Shown: positions 1 through 8,670, counted from the first letter of the stretch. The stretch: 64,000 nucleotides of DNA from Sphaerochaeta halotolerans (GCF_003429665.1 NZ_QUWK01000001.1:1-64000); one strand, 5' to 3'. The notes: generated by a model not told the origin, from the sequence alone. A program made the numbers and translations.

Positions 1-77
1 TAAAAAGTGTGAACCAGAGTGCCAAATGGTGAAACAGGCAAATGATGAGGAATAATAAATGATGAGGATAAGCCGAT
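1..77. other. Foreign sequence replacing the transposase 3' end
   Basis: IS66 coding homology ends abruptly near position 78. The remaining 77 bases do not encode the conserved ERD-containing C-terminus in any of the three minus-strand frames. They contain a direct repeat of 12 bases (AAATGATGAGGA) at 40-51 and 57-68, with a period of 17. This could be the end of another mobile element or a deletion junction; I cannot identify it. Confidence 0.5.
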
Positions 78-1454
78 ATTGTTAGAGAAGGGAACCCTGA
101 AGTCAGTGAAGAATCTCAGTACGTCATCCTTCAGGTCCCTTAGCCTTTCGATGAGGTTTCGCACCTTTTCCTTCTTCGGCCTGCCCCGTTTCTTTACCTT
201 CGGTTCCTGGAAGGGATTCCTTGAGAAAGCCCTTTCAAGGATCCGGTCATACTGCCTGCTGAAATCAGCCTGCATCTCCTTCGGGGCACAGCCGATCCCC
301 TGCTCCATAAGTTCCCTCTTGGTCTTGTAGAGGGTTTCAAGCAGCTTCTGCATCGACCGGGCCCACCGTTGCTTACTGTTCTGGATGACTCCCTCCAGCT
401 CCCTGTCTATGTGGGCTCCGCACACTGCATGAGTGGCAGTGTTGAACTGCTCATTGTAATAGGAACTCCAGCAATCATGGACGGCTACTCCCTCGAACTG
501 ATTCAGGACACCACCGGCAAGGATGCCTTCCACCCCCCGCCTGGGGTGGGAGCTGATGAGCGTGACCTGCTCGGTTGATGCGGTGTGCGCCCAGTGTACC
601 TTCCCCTTCACCCTGATGCCTGTCTCGTCAAAATGTACGATATCAGAAGCAGTTACATGCCTTTTCAGCTCAGGGACAAGCAAATTGCACCGCTCGGCAC
701 AATCAGAGAGGATGTTGCATACCGTACCTTCGCTCACCGATATGCCGCACATGCCTTCCATCAGCTCACAGATCCTCGAAACGCTGACCATGCCGAACGA
801 GGAGAGGGAGACAACCATCGCCTTGAGGTTGCTCCCGTATTGCAGGTAGGTGTTTACCCCCTGGGGATAGTTACCGGTGACGGTCAGCCCGCTCTTGGGG
901 CAGATGCCCTGGAGACGGTCATACCTGCTTTGCTCTGAGACGATGCGTACATCCACCACATTCCTCGAATCGATGACACAAAAGGATGAGCTGCACGTTC
1001 CGGCAAGCTGGCACTGGGCACACTGCGAGGGAAGGCAGCGGTGAACGGCATCAGGGGTTTCCTTGAGAAGCAGGGTTGTACCCTCATGGCCTTTCTGGCC
1101 CCCGGACTTTTTCTTGGGGGAAGACGATCCCTCCTTGTTGATGGAGGAGGGCTTTGGCTTGTTGAAGAAATCAGTGGAGGATGGCTTGCTGCTGTTCCGG
1201 CTGTTCTTGTTCTTCTGCTCCTCAAGCTGCGCTATCCTTGCATCCTTGGATGCTATGATCTGTTTGAGCTCATCAATGGTACAAGAAAGCTTGTCGATGA
1301 TCTGGGCCTGAGTCTTGTTCTGATCAGTGAGCTCGGAGAGCTGGGAAGACTGTTTGATTCCCTGCAGGACCAGTTTCTCATTGGTCGCGGAAAGACGGTC
1401 AATCTTGCGATTGAGTCGTTCAAATTCCTTCTTCCAAGTATCTTCTGGTGCCAT
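1..1454 (-). CDS. IS66-family transposase, partial and 3'-disrupted
   Basis: DNA transposase of the IS66 family. The frame opens at the ATG at 1454 and stays open to the window edge (484 codons). An N-terminal coiled-coil/leucine-rich part (about residues 1-90) leads to the typical KNSRNSSKPSS linker. A Cys-rich zinc-finger region follows at about residues 142-163, then the catalytic core with VHFDETGIR (first Asp, about 274) and VAVHDCWSSY (second Asp, about 325). The third acidic motif (NNxAERDxR in the family) is absent: homology stops at FSNN, about residue 459, and continues as unrelated sequence. No tnpA/tnpB precede it, so it resembles the single-gene ISBst12-like branch. It is probably inactive. 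Family assignment is secure; the cause of the disruption is not visible. Confidence 0.85.
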   Translation of the reverse strand, partial: MAPEDTWKKEFERLNRKIDRLSATNEKLVLQGIKQSSQLSELTDQNKTQAQIIDKLSCTIDELKQIIASKDARIAQLEEQKNKNSRNSSKPSSTDFFNKPKPSSINKEGSSSPKKKSGGQKGHEGTTLLLKETPDAVHRCLPSQCAQCQLAGTCSSSFCVIDSRNVVDVRIVSEQSRYDRLQGICPKSGLTVTGNYPQGVNTYLQYGSNLKAMVVSLSSFGMVSVSRICELMEGMCGISVSEGTVCNILSDCAERCNLLVPELKRHVTASDIVHFDETGIRVKGKVHWAHTASTEQVTLISSHPRRGVEGILAGGVLNQFEGVAVHDCWSSYYNEQFNTATHAVCGAHIDRELEGVIQNSKQRWARSMQKLLETLYKTKRELMEQGIGCAPKEMQADFSRQYDRILERAFSRNPFQEPKVKKRGRPKKEKVRNLIERLRDLKDDVLRFFTDFRVPFSNNIGLSSSFIIPHHLPVSPFGTLVHTF

Positions 1455-2017
1455 CTAAATCCTATCTCCACTTAAAGATAGTATAACATATTGCCTATTA
1501 AATTGCAACTGGAATTCGTTAATTTGCAAGGAATTACATCAAGATTTGGAGGACTTTTCTGACCTGTTGGAAGGGTGATTGGGTGCTTAAAATCGATAGC
1601 AAAAACATGGGGGGAAAACAAAGATTGCTCAAGAAGAAAAACCTATACCTGAGCAGTTACCTTGTAATTATATATACTGCAATAAACTTATGACATGGTA
1701 TGCAATTTTCTAAGTACATTAATTGACTCCCTTATTTTTTTCAACTTCTTCCATTGCATTTCCTATGTCAGAATGGTAGAAGTTCACATGGTAATACTTA
1801 TATAGTTTTTGTATACAATCATCATTATTTTTTACTATATTGCTGGATTGCATAGGATTAGATTGTTTCTTATATCTTTTAATCCTTTTACAAACTTATA
1901 ACATATACCATTGCTTTTCCCACAATAATAGCGTATATATTGAGAGAAGCCTTTGTGCATTGCACGAAGTATCCTAGAATGTACATTGCAAGATGTTTGC
2001 AACAAGGAAACAAGAGT
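1455..2017. other. A+T-rich intergenic region with possible GntR operator
   Basis: About 560 bases without a credible gene lie between the divergent IS66 transposase and the first GntR gene. The IS right end should fall in the first hundred bases, but I could not define terminal inverted repeats. The part nearest the GntR gene is strongly A+T-rich and contains the palindrome TTGTATACAA. Confidence 0.6.
1809..1818. promoter_or_regulatory. TTGTATACAA palindrome, candidate GntR/FadR-type operator
   Basis: A perfect 10-base palindrome about 200 bases upstream of the GntR start. FadR-subfamily GntR proteins commonly bind short palindromes with GT-N-AC symmetry such as this one, so autoregulation is possible. 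The distance from the gene is large and I see only one copy, so this is a weak call. Confidence 0.3.
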
Positions 2018-2758
2018 ATGAACGGCAACCCAATGTCCGGACAAGAGACGAAATCTACTACGATCGCCAACAAGCTAGAGGAAGAGATTCTCTCCAAGAA
2101 GTATCAAGCAGGAGAAAACCTGCCAAGCCAGCACGAGCTGGCCACCCAATTCAATGCTTCGAGCAGAAGCGTACGAGAAGCCTTCAAGAACCTTGAAGCA
2201 AAAGGCTTGATCAAAGTACGACAAGGCAAGAAAGCAATAGTACAGAGCAACAGTCTCGATCAATTCGTGGAGTCCTTATCTGCCTCCATGATGAATCAGC
2301 ATACCCCTGACAAGAAGCTGCTAACCGACCTGATGCAAGTAAGAACCACCATTGAGGTTTCAGCTACCAGGGAGCTTAGCCGAGACCCGAATCGCATGCT
2401 CATTGTCCGTTCACTCGACCGAGCATGCACCCGCATGGAACACCTGCTGCCAGGCCTTGAGGGAGGGAAAGACCCTGAATTGTTAAAACAGTTCAAATCT
2501 ACTGAATTCGATTTTCATGCTGCCCTGATCAAGTCGAATGACAACATCATCCTAAGCAGCATCTATGAAAACCTGGCTCCCCAGCTCTATTCCGCCCTGG
2601 ACAGGCTACCGGAGACCTACAGTGAACAACGGAAGAAAGTAAATGAGTACCGCTATTTGGTGGATGCTCTTGAGAACGGTCAGACGGACCTAGCTGTTGC
2701 CTTGACCCTGGTGAACCTCACCAACATCAAGGATAAATTTGAGACATTGGATCTCTAG
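2018..2758 (+). CDS. GntR-family (FadR/FCD subfamily) transcriptional regulator
   Basis: Cytoplasmic one-component regulator of 246 residues. A winged helix-turn-helix occupies about residues 15-80, with the GntR signature around LPSQHELATQFNASSRSVRE. A helical FCD-type ligand domain follows (about 95-240). I chose the ATG at 2018 because AAGGA lies 9 bases upstream; the frame is open further 5' but without a ribosome site. It is clearly paralogous to the second GntR gene at 5306: both share the LEAKGL and NGQTDLAVAL stretches. The sucrose-phosphate synthase gene lies between them, which suggests regulation of sucrose synthesis or use. The ligand is unknown. Confidence 0.88.
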   Translation: MNGNPMSGQETKSTTIANKLEEEILSKKYQAGENLPSQHELATQFNASSRSVREAFKNLEAKGLIKVRQGKKAIVQSNSLDQFVESLSASMMNQHTPDKKLLTDLMQVRTTIEVSATRELSRDPNRMLIVRSLDRACTRMEHLLPGLEGGKDPELLKQFKSTEFDFHAALIKSNDNIILSSIYENLAPQLYSALDRLPETYSEQRKKVNEYRYLVDALENGQTDLAVALTLVNLTNIKDKFETLDL

Positions 2759-2777
2759 GTGCCTTAAAACGTATGGG

Positions 2778-2818
2778 AAACTGTCGTATTTGCAACTCTG
2801 CACAACGACAGTTTTTTT
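2778..2818 (+). terminator. Rho-independent terminator after the first GntR gene
   Basis: Inverted repeat AAACTGTCGT (2778-2787) with ACGACAGTTT (2805-2814), a 10-bp stem, runs directly into a T tract. It separates the GntR gene from the downstream synthase gene. Confidence 0.85.
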
Positions 2819-2891
2819 GTAGCCAAAAGCCTTGCTTGTTTTGTAATTTGACACATATCATTATATATGAAAAAATTACTTAGAGGTGCAT

Positions 2892-5036
2892 ATGTATATA
2901 GCATTAATTAACGTACATGGACTTGTTCGCAGCAACAATATTGAAATGGGAAGAGATGCCGACACGGGTGGACAGACCCGGTATGTTGTAGACCTCGTTA
3001 AAGAGCTCTCATCAAGAGAGGATGTAGAGGTGGACCTGTTCACCCGTCTGATCAAGGACTCTCGAGTCAGCGAGGATTACCGAAAGAGCATTGAGCAGAT
3101 AGGCGAACATGCACGTATCGTCCGATTGACATGTGGAGGAACAAAATACCTCCGGAAAGAACTTTTATGGCCATACCTGGACGAGTATGTGGACAACCTG
3201 ATTTCGTTTTTCCGCACACAGAAAAGAACACCAGACATCATTCATGCCCACTATGCAGATGCGGGCTATGTAGCCACAGAGTTGGCAGCTTACTTCCAGA
3301 TTCCCTTGGTCTTTACCGGGCACTCCATGGGACGCAACAAACTTGAGTATCTCCAAAGCCAAGGAGTAAGTGAAGACAAGCTCAACCAGTATTATCATAT
3401 CTACACCCGCATCGAGCAGGAAGAGCGTACGATACGCCATGCCTCCTTGGTGATCACGAGCACCAATTATGAGAAAAATGTGCTCTATAAGCCATATGAG
3501 TCGCAAGACCTTTCCAAGATGAAGGTCATCCCTCCAGGTCTGGATTTGGATACATTCTTCCCATATTACCATTATGAAATCCAGGACCCATCCATCACTG
3601 AAGAGATGAAGCTTGCCCAATATTCCATGGTAAAGGAACTCCAACGCTTCCTTACCAATGTGGATAAGCCATTCATTCTTGCCCTCTGCAGACCGGAAGC
3701 ACGAAAGAACATCGATCTGCTCATCGATGTCTACGGCAAGAGCAAGGAGCTGCAGGCAATTGCAAACCTGGTCATCGTTGCTGGCATTAGGGATGACATC
3801 ACCAAGATGGAGGAAGGAGAGAAGCAAGTCCTCACCGACATGCTTCTACTCATGGACCGCTATGACCTCTATGGAAAGATGGCTATTCCCAAGCATCATA
3901 ATCCACAGCGGGATGTACCGGAGATTTATAGGCTGGCTGCCATGAAGCGTGGTATCTTTGTAAGCACCGCCGCCCTTGAAAATTTTGGACTTACCTTTAT
4001 AGAAGCCTCAGCAGTAGGGCTTCCCTTTGTTGGGACAGACAAGGGAGGTGTGCGGGATATTTATGAAAATTGCGAAAGTGGGATCTTGGTGGACATCTCC
4101 AACAGGAAAGCAATCGAGGAAATCCTATACACTTTGCTCACGGATACAGAACAATGGCAGAAGCTTTCCGAGAACGGAGTACAACACATCCGGCAGGTAT
4201 ACAACTGGAAAGCACATGTAGACACCTACCTCAGCCATCTCAAGACAGTTCTGAACAACAAGAAGAAGCAACCTGCCCTTGCCACCAGGATGGGATCGAT
4301 TGAACATCTTTTGGTCTGCGATATAGACAACACGCTTACAGGGGACAGAGCTGCCGCTGATGAACTAGCGAAAGTCCTGGAGGCTCATCATGACCGCGTC
4401 GGCTTTGCAATTGCAACCGGCAGGAGTTTTGAATCTGCACAGGAAGTGCTCAAGCACTACTCATTCCCGACACCGGACATCCTGATCACAGCAGTAGGGA
4501 GTGAGATCCACTACGGTTCGAAGGATGTTCCTGACAAGGGATGGACACACTATATCAGGAGACGATGGAAACCGGATGTAATCAGGGAAGTCCTCTCTGC
4601 ATTCCCTGAACTGGAAATGCAGAATGAGGAGGGAACCCAACGTAGATACAAGATCAGCTACACTATCAAGGAAGGAAGTGAAATCCCAAGCTTGATGGAA
4701 CGAATCCGAACAGCCTTATCTGAAGCAAGGAGCATGCAGCACTTGGTACTCAGTCATGACACCTACCTTGATATCCTTCCCTACCGTGCAAGCAAGGGAG
4801 ATGCCATCCACTACATTGCTTGGAAATGGGGAATTGAAGCCAGTCGAGTACTTACAGCTGGGGACTCAGGTAACGATCGTGACATGTTCTCCAATCCGCT
4901 CAGATCTATCATTGTTGCAAACCACGAGGAATCACTGAACACCATCAGGAAATCGAAACGGGTGTTCTTTGCCACCAAGGATTCGGCTGCCGGAGTACTG
5001 GAAGGATTGCGGCATTTCAAGGTGATTGAAACGTAA
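2892..5036 (+). CDS. Sucrose-phosphate synthase fused to sucrose-phosphate phosphatase
   Basis: Predicted to make sucrose from UDP-glucose and fructose 6-phosphate and then dephosphorylate it. The 714-residue protein starts with a GT4 glycosyltransferase (about 1-465): the donor-site loop DADTGGQTRYVVDL, GHSMGRNKLEYL, the R/K region CRPEARKNI and the E-x7-E region ENFGLTFIEA. A HAD phosphatase domain follows (about 470-714) with the intact nucleophile motif CDIDNTLTGD near 476 and GDSGND near 656. Some cyanobacterial homologues carry a catalytically dead phosphatase domain; this one keeps the acidic residues. AGAGG five bases before the ATG at 2892 favours that start over the GTG at 2886. Terminators lie on both sides, so it is probably monocistronic. 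Sucrose may serve as an osmolyte here (inference). Confidence 0.9.
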   Translation: MYIALINVHGLVRSNNIEMGRDADTGGQTRYVVDLVKELSSREDVEVDLFTRLIKDSRVSEDYRKSIEQIGEHARIVRLTCGGTKYLRKELLWPYLDEYVDNLISFFRTQKRTPDIIHAHYADAGYVATELAAYFQIPLVFTGHSMGRNKLEYLQSQGVSEDKLNQYYHIYTRIEQEERTIRHASLVITSTNYEKNVLYKPYESQDLSKMKVIPPGLDLDTFFPYYHYEIQDPSITEEMKLAQYSMVKELQRFLTNVDKPFILALCRPEARKNIDLLIDVYGKSKELQAIANLVIVAGIRDDITKMEEGEKQVLTDMLLLMDRYDLYGKMAIPKHHNPQRDVPEIYRLAAMKRGIFVSTAALENFGLTFIEASAVGLPFVGTDKGGVRDIYENCESGILVDISNRKAIEEILYTLLTDTEQWQKLSENGVQHIRQVYNWKAHVDTYLSHLKTVLNNKKKQPALATRMGSIEHLLVCDIDNTLTGDRAAADELAKVLEAHHDRVGFAIATGRSFESAQEVLKHYSFPTPDILITAVGSEIHYGSKDVPDKGWTHYIRRRWKPDVIREVLSAFPELEMQNEEGTQRRYKISYTIKEGSEIPSLMERIRTALSEARSMQHLVLSHDTYLDILPYRASKGDAIHYIAWKWGIEASRVLTAGDSGNDRDMFSNPLRSIIVANHEESLNTIRKSKRVFFATKDSAAGVLEGLRHFKVIET

Positions 5037-5059
5037 TTCCACGCAATTTTACGTTTTAG

Positions 5060-5087
5060 AAGGTCCTTCTTCGGAGGGACCTTTTTA
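5060..5087 (+). terminator. Rho-independent terminator after sucrose-phosphate synthase
   Basis: Stem of about 10 bp, AAGGTCCTTC (5060-5069) with GAGGGACCTT (5074-5083), containing one G-U pair. It has a TTCG tetraloop and is followed by a T run. Confidence 0.85.
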
Positions 5088-5262
5088 CGTTTGTATGTAA
5101 AAAGCACGTAAGAAGCCTCTGTATCTTATGTCCTATGTTTATGATTTATCAGAAAATATGAAAGAGGGATTACAACTAATGTCATCTTTCAAATAATTGA
5201 TATGTAAGTATTGCAAACAATTAAATATTGTTATATAGTAGGGACAAGAAAAAACTTAGTAC

Positions 5263-5280
5263 GTATGACATCTTTCATAC
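5263..5280. promoter_or_regulatory. Inverted repeat before the second GntR gene, candidate operator
   Basis: GTATGA (5263-5268) and TCATAC (5275-5280) form a 6-bp inverted repeat just before the GntR reading frame. The core CATCTTTCA is repeated at 5183-5191, 87 bases upstream, roughly eight helical turns. This spacing suggests cooperative binding of a dimeric regulator, possibly autoregulation. Not tested. Confidence 0.3.
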
Positions 5281-5305
5281 TTGATACATGGATAAGGAAA
5301 CAGAA

Positions 5306-6058
5306 ATGGAGTATATAGCTCAGACAAAGACAGCAAGAGTAGCTGCCGCCCTAGAAGAAATGATTCTTGATAAACGAATCAAAAGTGGCTCGTTTCTTCC
5401 TTCCCAACAGGTGCTTGCCCAGAGATTCAACACATCGAGCCGACCAATCAGGGAGGCTTTGAAGCTTCTTGAAGCGAAAGGCTTGGTGGTCATCATGCAG
5501 GGGCGAAGAGCCCAAGTGAGAAGCAACAGTCTCAACCAGTATGTGGAATCAATTTCCACCTCAATTGTTAATAGCAAAATCAGTCACGCAAAACTCATGC
5601 GCAACCTGATGCAAGTCAGGATTACGGTTGCCACCAGTGCAGCAAGAGAGTTCTCCCGTCTAGAGAACCGTGAGGAGTATCTAGCCCAGCTGTGGAGTGC
5701 TAGCCATAGGATGGAAGCAGCGGTTCCCTTGATCCTCCATAAAGATGCACAGGCACTTAAGAATTTCAACAATGCTGAAGCAGAGTTTCACCGCACTCTG
5801 GTCTATGCAAACGGAAACCAGATTCTCTCCACTATCTACAGCAATCTATCACCCATGCTTGATGCTGCCATGACCTCTATCAAATTCACATCCTTGGAGA
5901 TTGAGAAGCGCTCAAAGGACTACACGTATCTTTGTGAGGCTCTCCAGAATGGGCAAACTGACTTAGCTGTTGCGCTTGTGTTGGTAACACTCACTACCTT
6001 GGAGAAAAAAGTCATGGGTCACTACCCCGATGAGGATGCAATCGCCACCTACGCATAG
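5306..6058 (+). CDS. GntR-family (FadR/FCD subfamily) regulator, paralogue
   Basis: Second GntR regulator of 250 residues, with an N-terminal winged helix (about 10-75; LPSQQVLAQRFNTSSRPIRE) and a C-terminal all-helical FCD-like domain. The ATG at 5306 has AAGGA seven bases upstream and aligns with the N-terminus of the first paralogue; the earlier in-frame ATG at 5288 has no ribosome site. Similarity to the protein at 2018 runs along the whole length, so the pair arose by duplication and now brackets the sucrose-phosphate synthase gene. Both are plus-strand genes. It probably senses a sugar or organic acid; the ligand is unknown. Confidence 0.87.
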   Translation: MEYIAQTKTARVAAALEEMILDKRIKSGSFLPSQQVLAQRFNTSSRPIREALKLLEAKGLVVIMQGRRAQVRSNSLNQYVESISTSIVNSKISHAKLMRNLMQVRITVATSAAREFSRLENREEYLAQLWSASHRMEAAVPLILHKDAQALKNFNNAEAEFHRTLVYANGNQILSTIYSNLSPMLDAAMTSIKFTSLEIEKRSKDYTYLCEALQNGQTDLAVALVLVTLTTLEKKVMGHYPDEDAIATYA

Positions 6059-6070
6059 GCATCCCTGTCT

Positions 6071-6099
6071 TTGGCAAAATACCTCCGCTGTGCTATAGT
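6071..6099 (+). promoter_or_regulatory. Sigma70-type promoter of the ABC ATPase gene
   Basis: TTGGCA (6071-6076), a 17-base spacer and TATAGT (6094-6099). The predicted transcription start falls about at the GGAGG ribosome site (6106-6110), giving a very short leader before the ATG at 6117. Confidence 0.6.
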
Positions 6100-6116
6100 C
6101 GCCGTGGAGGATTTTT

Positions 6117-6896
6117 ATGGAAGAGATCATATGCCTCGAACATGCTACCGTACGGCGGCAGGACACCGCTATTCTGGACGATGTCTCATTCTCTGTGTTC
6201 AGCAATGAACATGTAGCCATCATCGGACCAAACGGAGCAGGGAAAAGCACCTTGGTGCAGGTGATTAGTGAAGAGATCCATCCACTGTACAGTGAGCACA
6301 CTAAACGAATCCTCTTTGGAAGAGAGCGTTGGCAGGTCCTGCAACTTCGCCAGCACCTAGGCATCGTAAGCCAGTCTATCCAATATCTGTGTAACTCCAC
6401 GTATCAAGCATGGGAAATTGCCATTTCTGGTTTCTTCAGCTCCATCGGACTTGATTTCCATCACCAGATAACCCAAGAACAAATCAATACAGTCGAAGTG
6501 GTAATGCGTCGCTACGGGGTATGGCATCTGAAGAACAAGCAGATGAACAGACTCTCCAGCGGAGAAGCGAGAAGGATTCTACTCTGCCGTGCCAGTGTCC
6601 ATGATCCTCAGGTGATGCTTCTTGATGAGGCAGTCTCCAATCTAGACTTCCCCAGCCGTCATCAATACAGGGAAACCCTAGATACCCTCGACCGTGCAGG
6701 AAAAACCATTATACTCGCCACGCATGAACTGAGCGAGATCATACCAGCAATCAAGAGAATTGTGGTCATGAAAGAGGGAAAAATCGTTGCAGATGGAGAG
6801 AAAAAGGATATTCTGCGAGAGGATTTACTCTCAGAGGTATATGGGGCAAACGTCTTTGTAGATGAGCGTGAAGGCCTCTACACTGCTTGGTGTTGA
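6117..6896 (+). CDS. Stand-alone ABC transporter ATP-binding protein
   Basis: ABC-type ATPase of 259 residues. Walker A GPNGAGKST is at about 37-45, the signature is the variant LSSGEARR, Walker B is VMLLDEAVSNLD and the H-loop is ATHELSE. No permease or binding-protein gene is adjacent, so either its partners are encoded elsewhere or it acts in a non-transport role. It resembles the iron/molybdate-type group of lone ATPases (family impression only). GGAGG six bases before the ATG supports the start. It has its own promoter, and a flavodoxin-like gene follows 70 bases downstream. Confidence 0.85.
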   Translation: MEEIICLEHATVRRQDTAILDDVSFSVFSNEHVAIIGPNGAGKSTLVQVISEEIHPLYSEHTKRILFGRERWQVLQLRQHLGIVSQSIQYLCNSTYQAWEIAISGFFSSIGLDFHHQITQEQINTVEVVMRRYGVWHLKNKQMNRLSSGEARRILLCRASVHDPQVMLLDEAVSNLDFPSRHQYRETLDTLDRAGKTIILATHELSEIIPAIKRIVVMKEGKIVADGEKKDILREDLLSEVYGANVFVDEREGLYTAWC

Positions 6897-6966
6897 AGCA
6901 TTTTTCCCACGGACAGGGCTTTGTGTAGTATAGTTAAAGTAAGAACAAAACAAGTGAGGTCTACAC

Positions 6967-7557
6967 ATGAAGCGTTGTTCCATCATTATTCATAGCGTAA
7001 GCGGTAATTGCTATATCATCGGTTCCTATCTGAGGGAACTCTTGGCTGTACGAAACGTCGATGCACGCCTCTACCGAGTTGACGACCCTGATCTCCATAT
7101 CTGGGCGAACACACAAGAGACAACAAACGACTACTACGAAGACATTCTTGCTCTTCCTATTGTCAGTACGTCGACCCTGCTCAAGAGCGACATGATTATT
7201 CTAGGAAGCCCAACAAGATTTGGAAATATTTCAGCCGAGATGAAGACATTCCTCGATACTACGCTCCCCCTAAGCAAGGACAAGGGCTTGGAAACAAAGT
7301 TCTTCGCTTGCTTCACCAGCTGCTCAAACTCAACCTGTGAAGGTGCACACACCCTTACATCTATGATTTACTGGGCACAGTCTATGGGGATGCTCCATAT
7401 CCCATTTGGGGTGCATGATGAACTGGATTTCTGTGATCAACCGGTATCAGGTATCGTCCATCTTGCAGGAAAGGAGGGGGCCATCCGCCCCAGCGACCGT
7501 CTTGGCAAGGAGATGGAAGTATACGCTGACACTCTCAGCGCTTACATCCAAGAGTAA
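6967..7557 (+). CDS. Flavodoxin-fold protein (WrbA / NAD(P)H:quinone oxidoreductase-like)
   Basis: Predicted cytoplasmic FMN-binding reductase of 196 residues. The N-terminal HSVSGNCYIIGSYL loop corresponds to the FMN phosphate-binding loop. LGSPTRFGNISAEMKTFLD, at about 78-96, is the typical WrbA/flavodoxin second segment. The stretch ACFTSCSNSTCEGAHT is richer in Cys than in classic WrbA. A GTGAGG ribosome site precedes the ATG. The exact electron acceptor cannot be told from sequence. Repeat copy 1 lies shortly after its stop codon. Confidence 0.8.
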   Translation: MKRCSIIIHSVSGNCYIIGSYLRELLAVRNVDARLYRVDDPDLHIWANTQETTNDYYEDILALPIVSTSTLLKSDMIILGSPTRFGNISAEMKTFLDTTLPLSKDKGLETKFFACFTSCSNSTCEGAHTLTSMIYWAQSMGMLHIPFGVHDELDFCDQPVSGIVHLAGKEGAIRPSDRLGKEMEVYADTLSAYIQE

Positions 7558-7597
7558 GAACGGTGGAAAGAGGGAAGCAGAAACGCTTCCCTCTTGT

Positions 7598-7755
7598 ATG
7601 AAAGGTATCAATACCCCAGGGCAAGCCCTGGACTCAGGAGGTGTTGCCTCCTTTTCCGCCCCAAGGGAAGGGGTATCTCACCTTGCTTTCCCGGCACTCG
7701 CTCCAGAGAGGAACCATCATGCTGATTCCTTTCCTCTCGCTTCGTTGGGGAATCA
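7598..7755 (+). repeat. Dispersed structured repeat, copy 1 (full length)
   Basis: 158-base element starting ATGAAAGGTATCAATACC and ending GTTGGGGAATCA, nearly identical to the segments at 42288 and 43916. It contains successive hairpins: CCAGGG-CAAG-CCCTGG, AGGAGG-TGTTG-CCTCCT, CCCC/GGGG, GAGAGGAA/TTTCCTCTC, and TGATTCC paired with GGAATCA near the 3' end. One frame is open throughout (MKGINTPGQALDSGGVAS...). It fills the gap between two convergent genes and its last bases overlap the stop codon of the minus-strand gene. It could act as a bidirectional terminator or be a non-autonomous mobile element. Confidence 0.9.
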
Positions 7756-8670
7756 ATTCTTGGAAAAAAGGTATCGAATCCGATTGGCCCAACGCCCTAA
7801 CCAGCCCCTTCCATAGCGGGTCTTATAGTCGTGGGTTGCACTCTCGATGCTTACCTCCTGGCTACCGCTCATATGCTTGAGATTGTCCCAGTGACGCACA
7901 ATCCACATATAGAGGTCTGCCTCGGTATTCCCTGGGAATGATGCAAGCAATTTTGCCCGTCGCACTTCCTCAACGATTGGGCGATAGACATTCTGGTACC
8001 AAGATTTTGCTCCATCCTCAAAGCTGATTTCCTCTTCCTTTCCCTCGTTGAGATAGTATTTATGTACCAAGATATGATTAACCATCTCCGGATAGGATCC
8101 AGGGGCGGTAAAAAGGATTTCCTCCATCGGGAGATAGGTAGGGTTGTACTGGGTGATGAACCGCTCTCGCTCGTAGTCAACCACACGCTTACGCAAACTT
8201 TTCATCGTCAACCCAGCTTCCAAGGGAATCTGGCTGTCCAGTTCAACAACTTCGGCATCGATGAATTCAACACCCTGGGTTTTGGCGACAGAGACACGAT
8301 GGTTCCCATCCCTTACAAAATACCACTGTCCAAGCTTATACACAGAGATGGGGGGAAGGATGACATATTCCTTCGTCGCGCGGTCAATACTCCGCCAGCG
8401 GGTTCTAAGCAATTCCTTCTTTGGGTAGAAAGCCATGGAAAAATCCTGGTATCTCCCTTCGCTGCCGATAATCTGGTTCACTGGAATGACCCTCATCCCC
8501 AGATATGTCTCATTCTTGGGTTTCAACAACTCGGTTACCGCATAGAAACTCAAAAGATCTGAATTCTTCCATGCCAGACTACTGAGCAAAGACTGGATTC
8601 TCCCTCTGGAACGAGCTTTTTCAAAGTCCTCGTTCGTTTGGGAAACCAGATCAGCGCCTATTTTTACCAT
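7753..8670 (-). CDS. ParB/sulfiredoxin-like domain protein of unknown function
   Basis: Soluble protein of 305 residues. The recognisable part is about residues 85-135, where VILPPISVYKLGQWYFVRDGNHRVSVA matches the ParB/sulfiredoxin-like fold (DGNHR motif) found in several regulators and nucleases. The rest is helical and charged with no signal peptide. It is the last gene of a long minus-strand run and overlaps the upstream phosphoesterase gene by 20 bases, so it is translationally coupled to it. The stop codon is formed by the edge of repeat copy 1. I cannot assign a function. Confidence 0.7.
   Translation of the reverse strand: MVKIGADLVSQTNEDFEKARSRGRIQSLLSSLAWKNSDLLSFYAVTELLKPKNETYLGMRVIPVNQIIGSEGRYQDFSMAFYPKKELLRTRWRSIDRATKEYVILPPISVYKLGQWYFVRDGNHRVSVAKTQGVEFIDAEVVELDSQIPLEAGLTMKSLRKRVVDYERERFITQYNPTYLPMEEILFTAPGSYPEMVNHILVHKYYLNEGKEEEISFEDGAKSWYQNVYRPIVEEVRRAKLLASFPGNTEADLYMWIVRHWDNLKHMSGSQEVSIESATHDYKTRYGRGWLGRWANRIRYLFSKN

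Noticed and set aside
3165-3827. 220-codon minus-strand frame inside the sucrose-phosphate synthase gene
   Set aside because: Antisense to a strongly conserved domain, with no family features and no ribosome site; a shadow of the real gene.
6082-6110. Hairpin pairing CCTCC with the GGAGG ribosome site of the ABC ATPase gene
   Set aside because: The left arm lies upstream of the predicted transcription start from TTGGCA/TATAGT, so it would not be in the mRNA.
7406-7816. Plus-strand frame through the end of the flavodoxin-like gene and repeat copy 1
   Set aside because: Its first part is a shifted frame of the flavodoxin gene and its last part overlaps the ParB-like gene; only the repeat segment is conserved.
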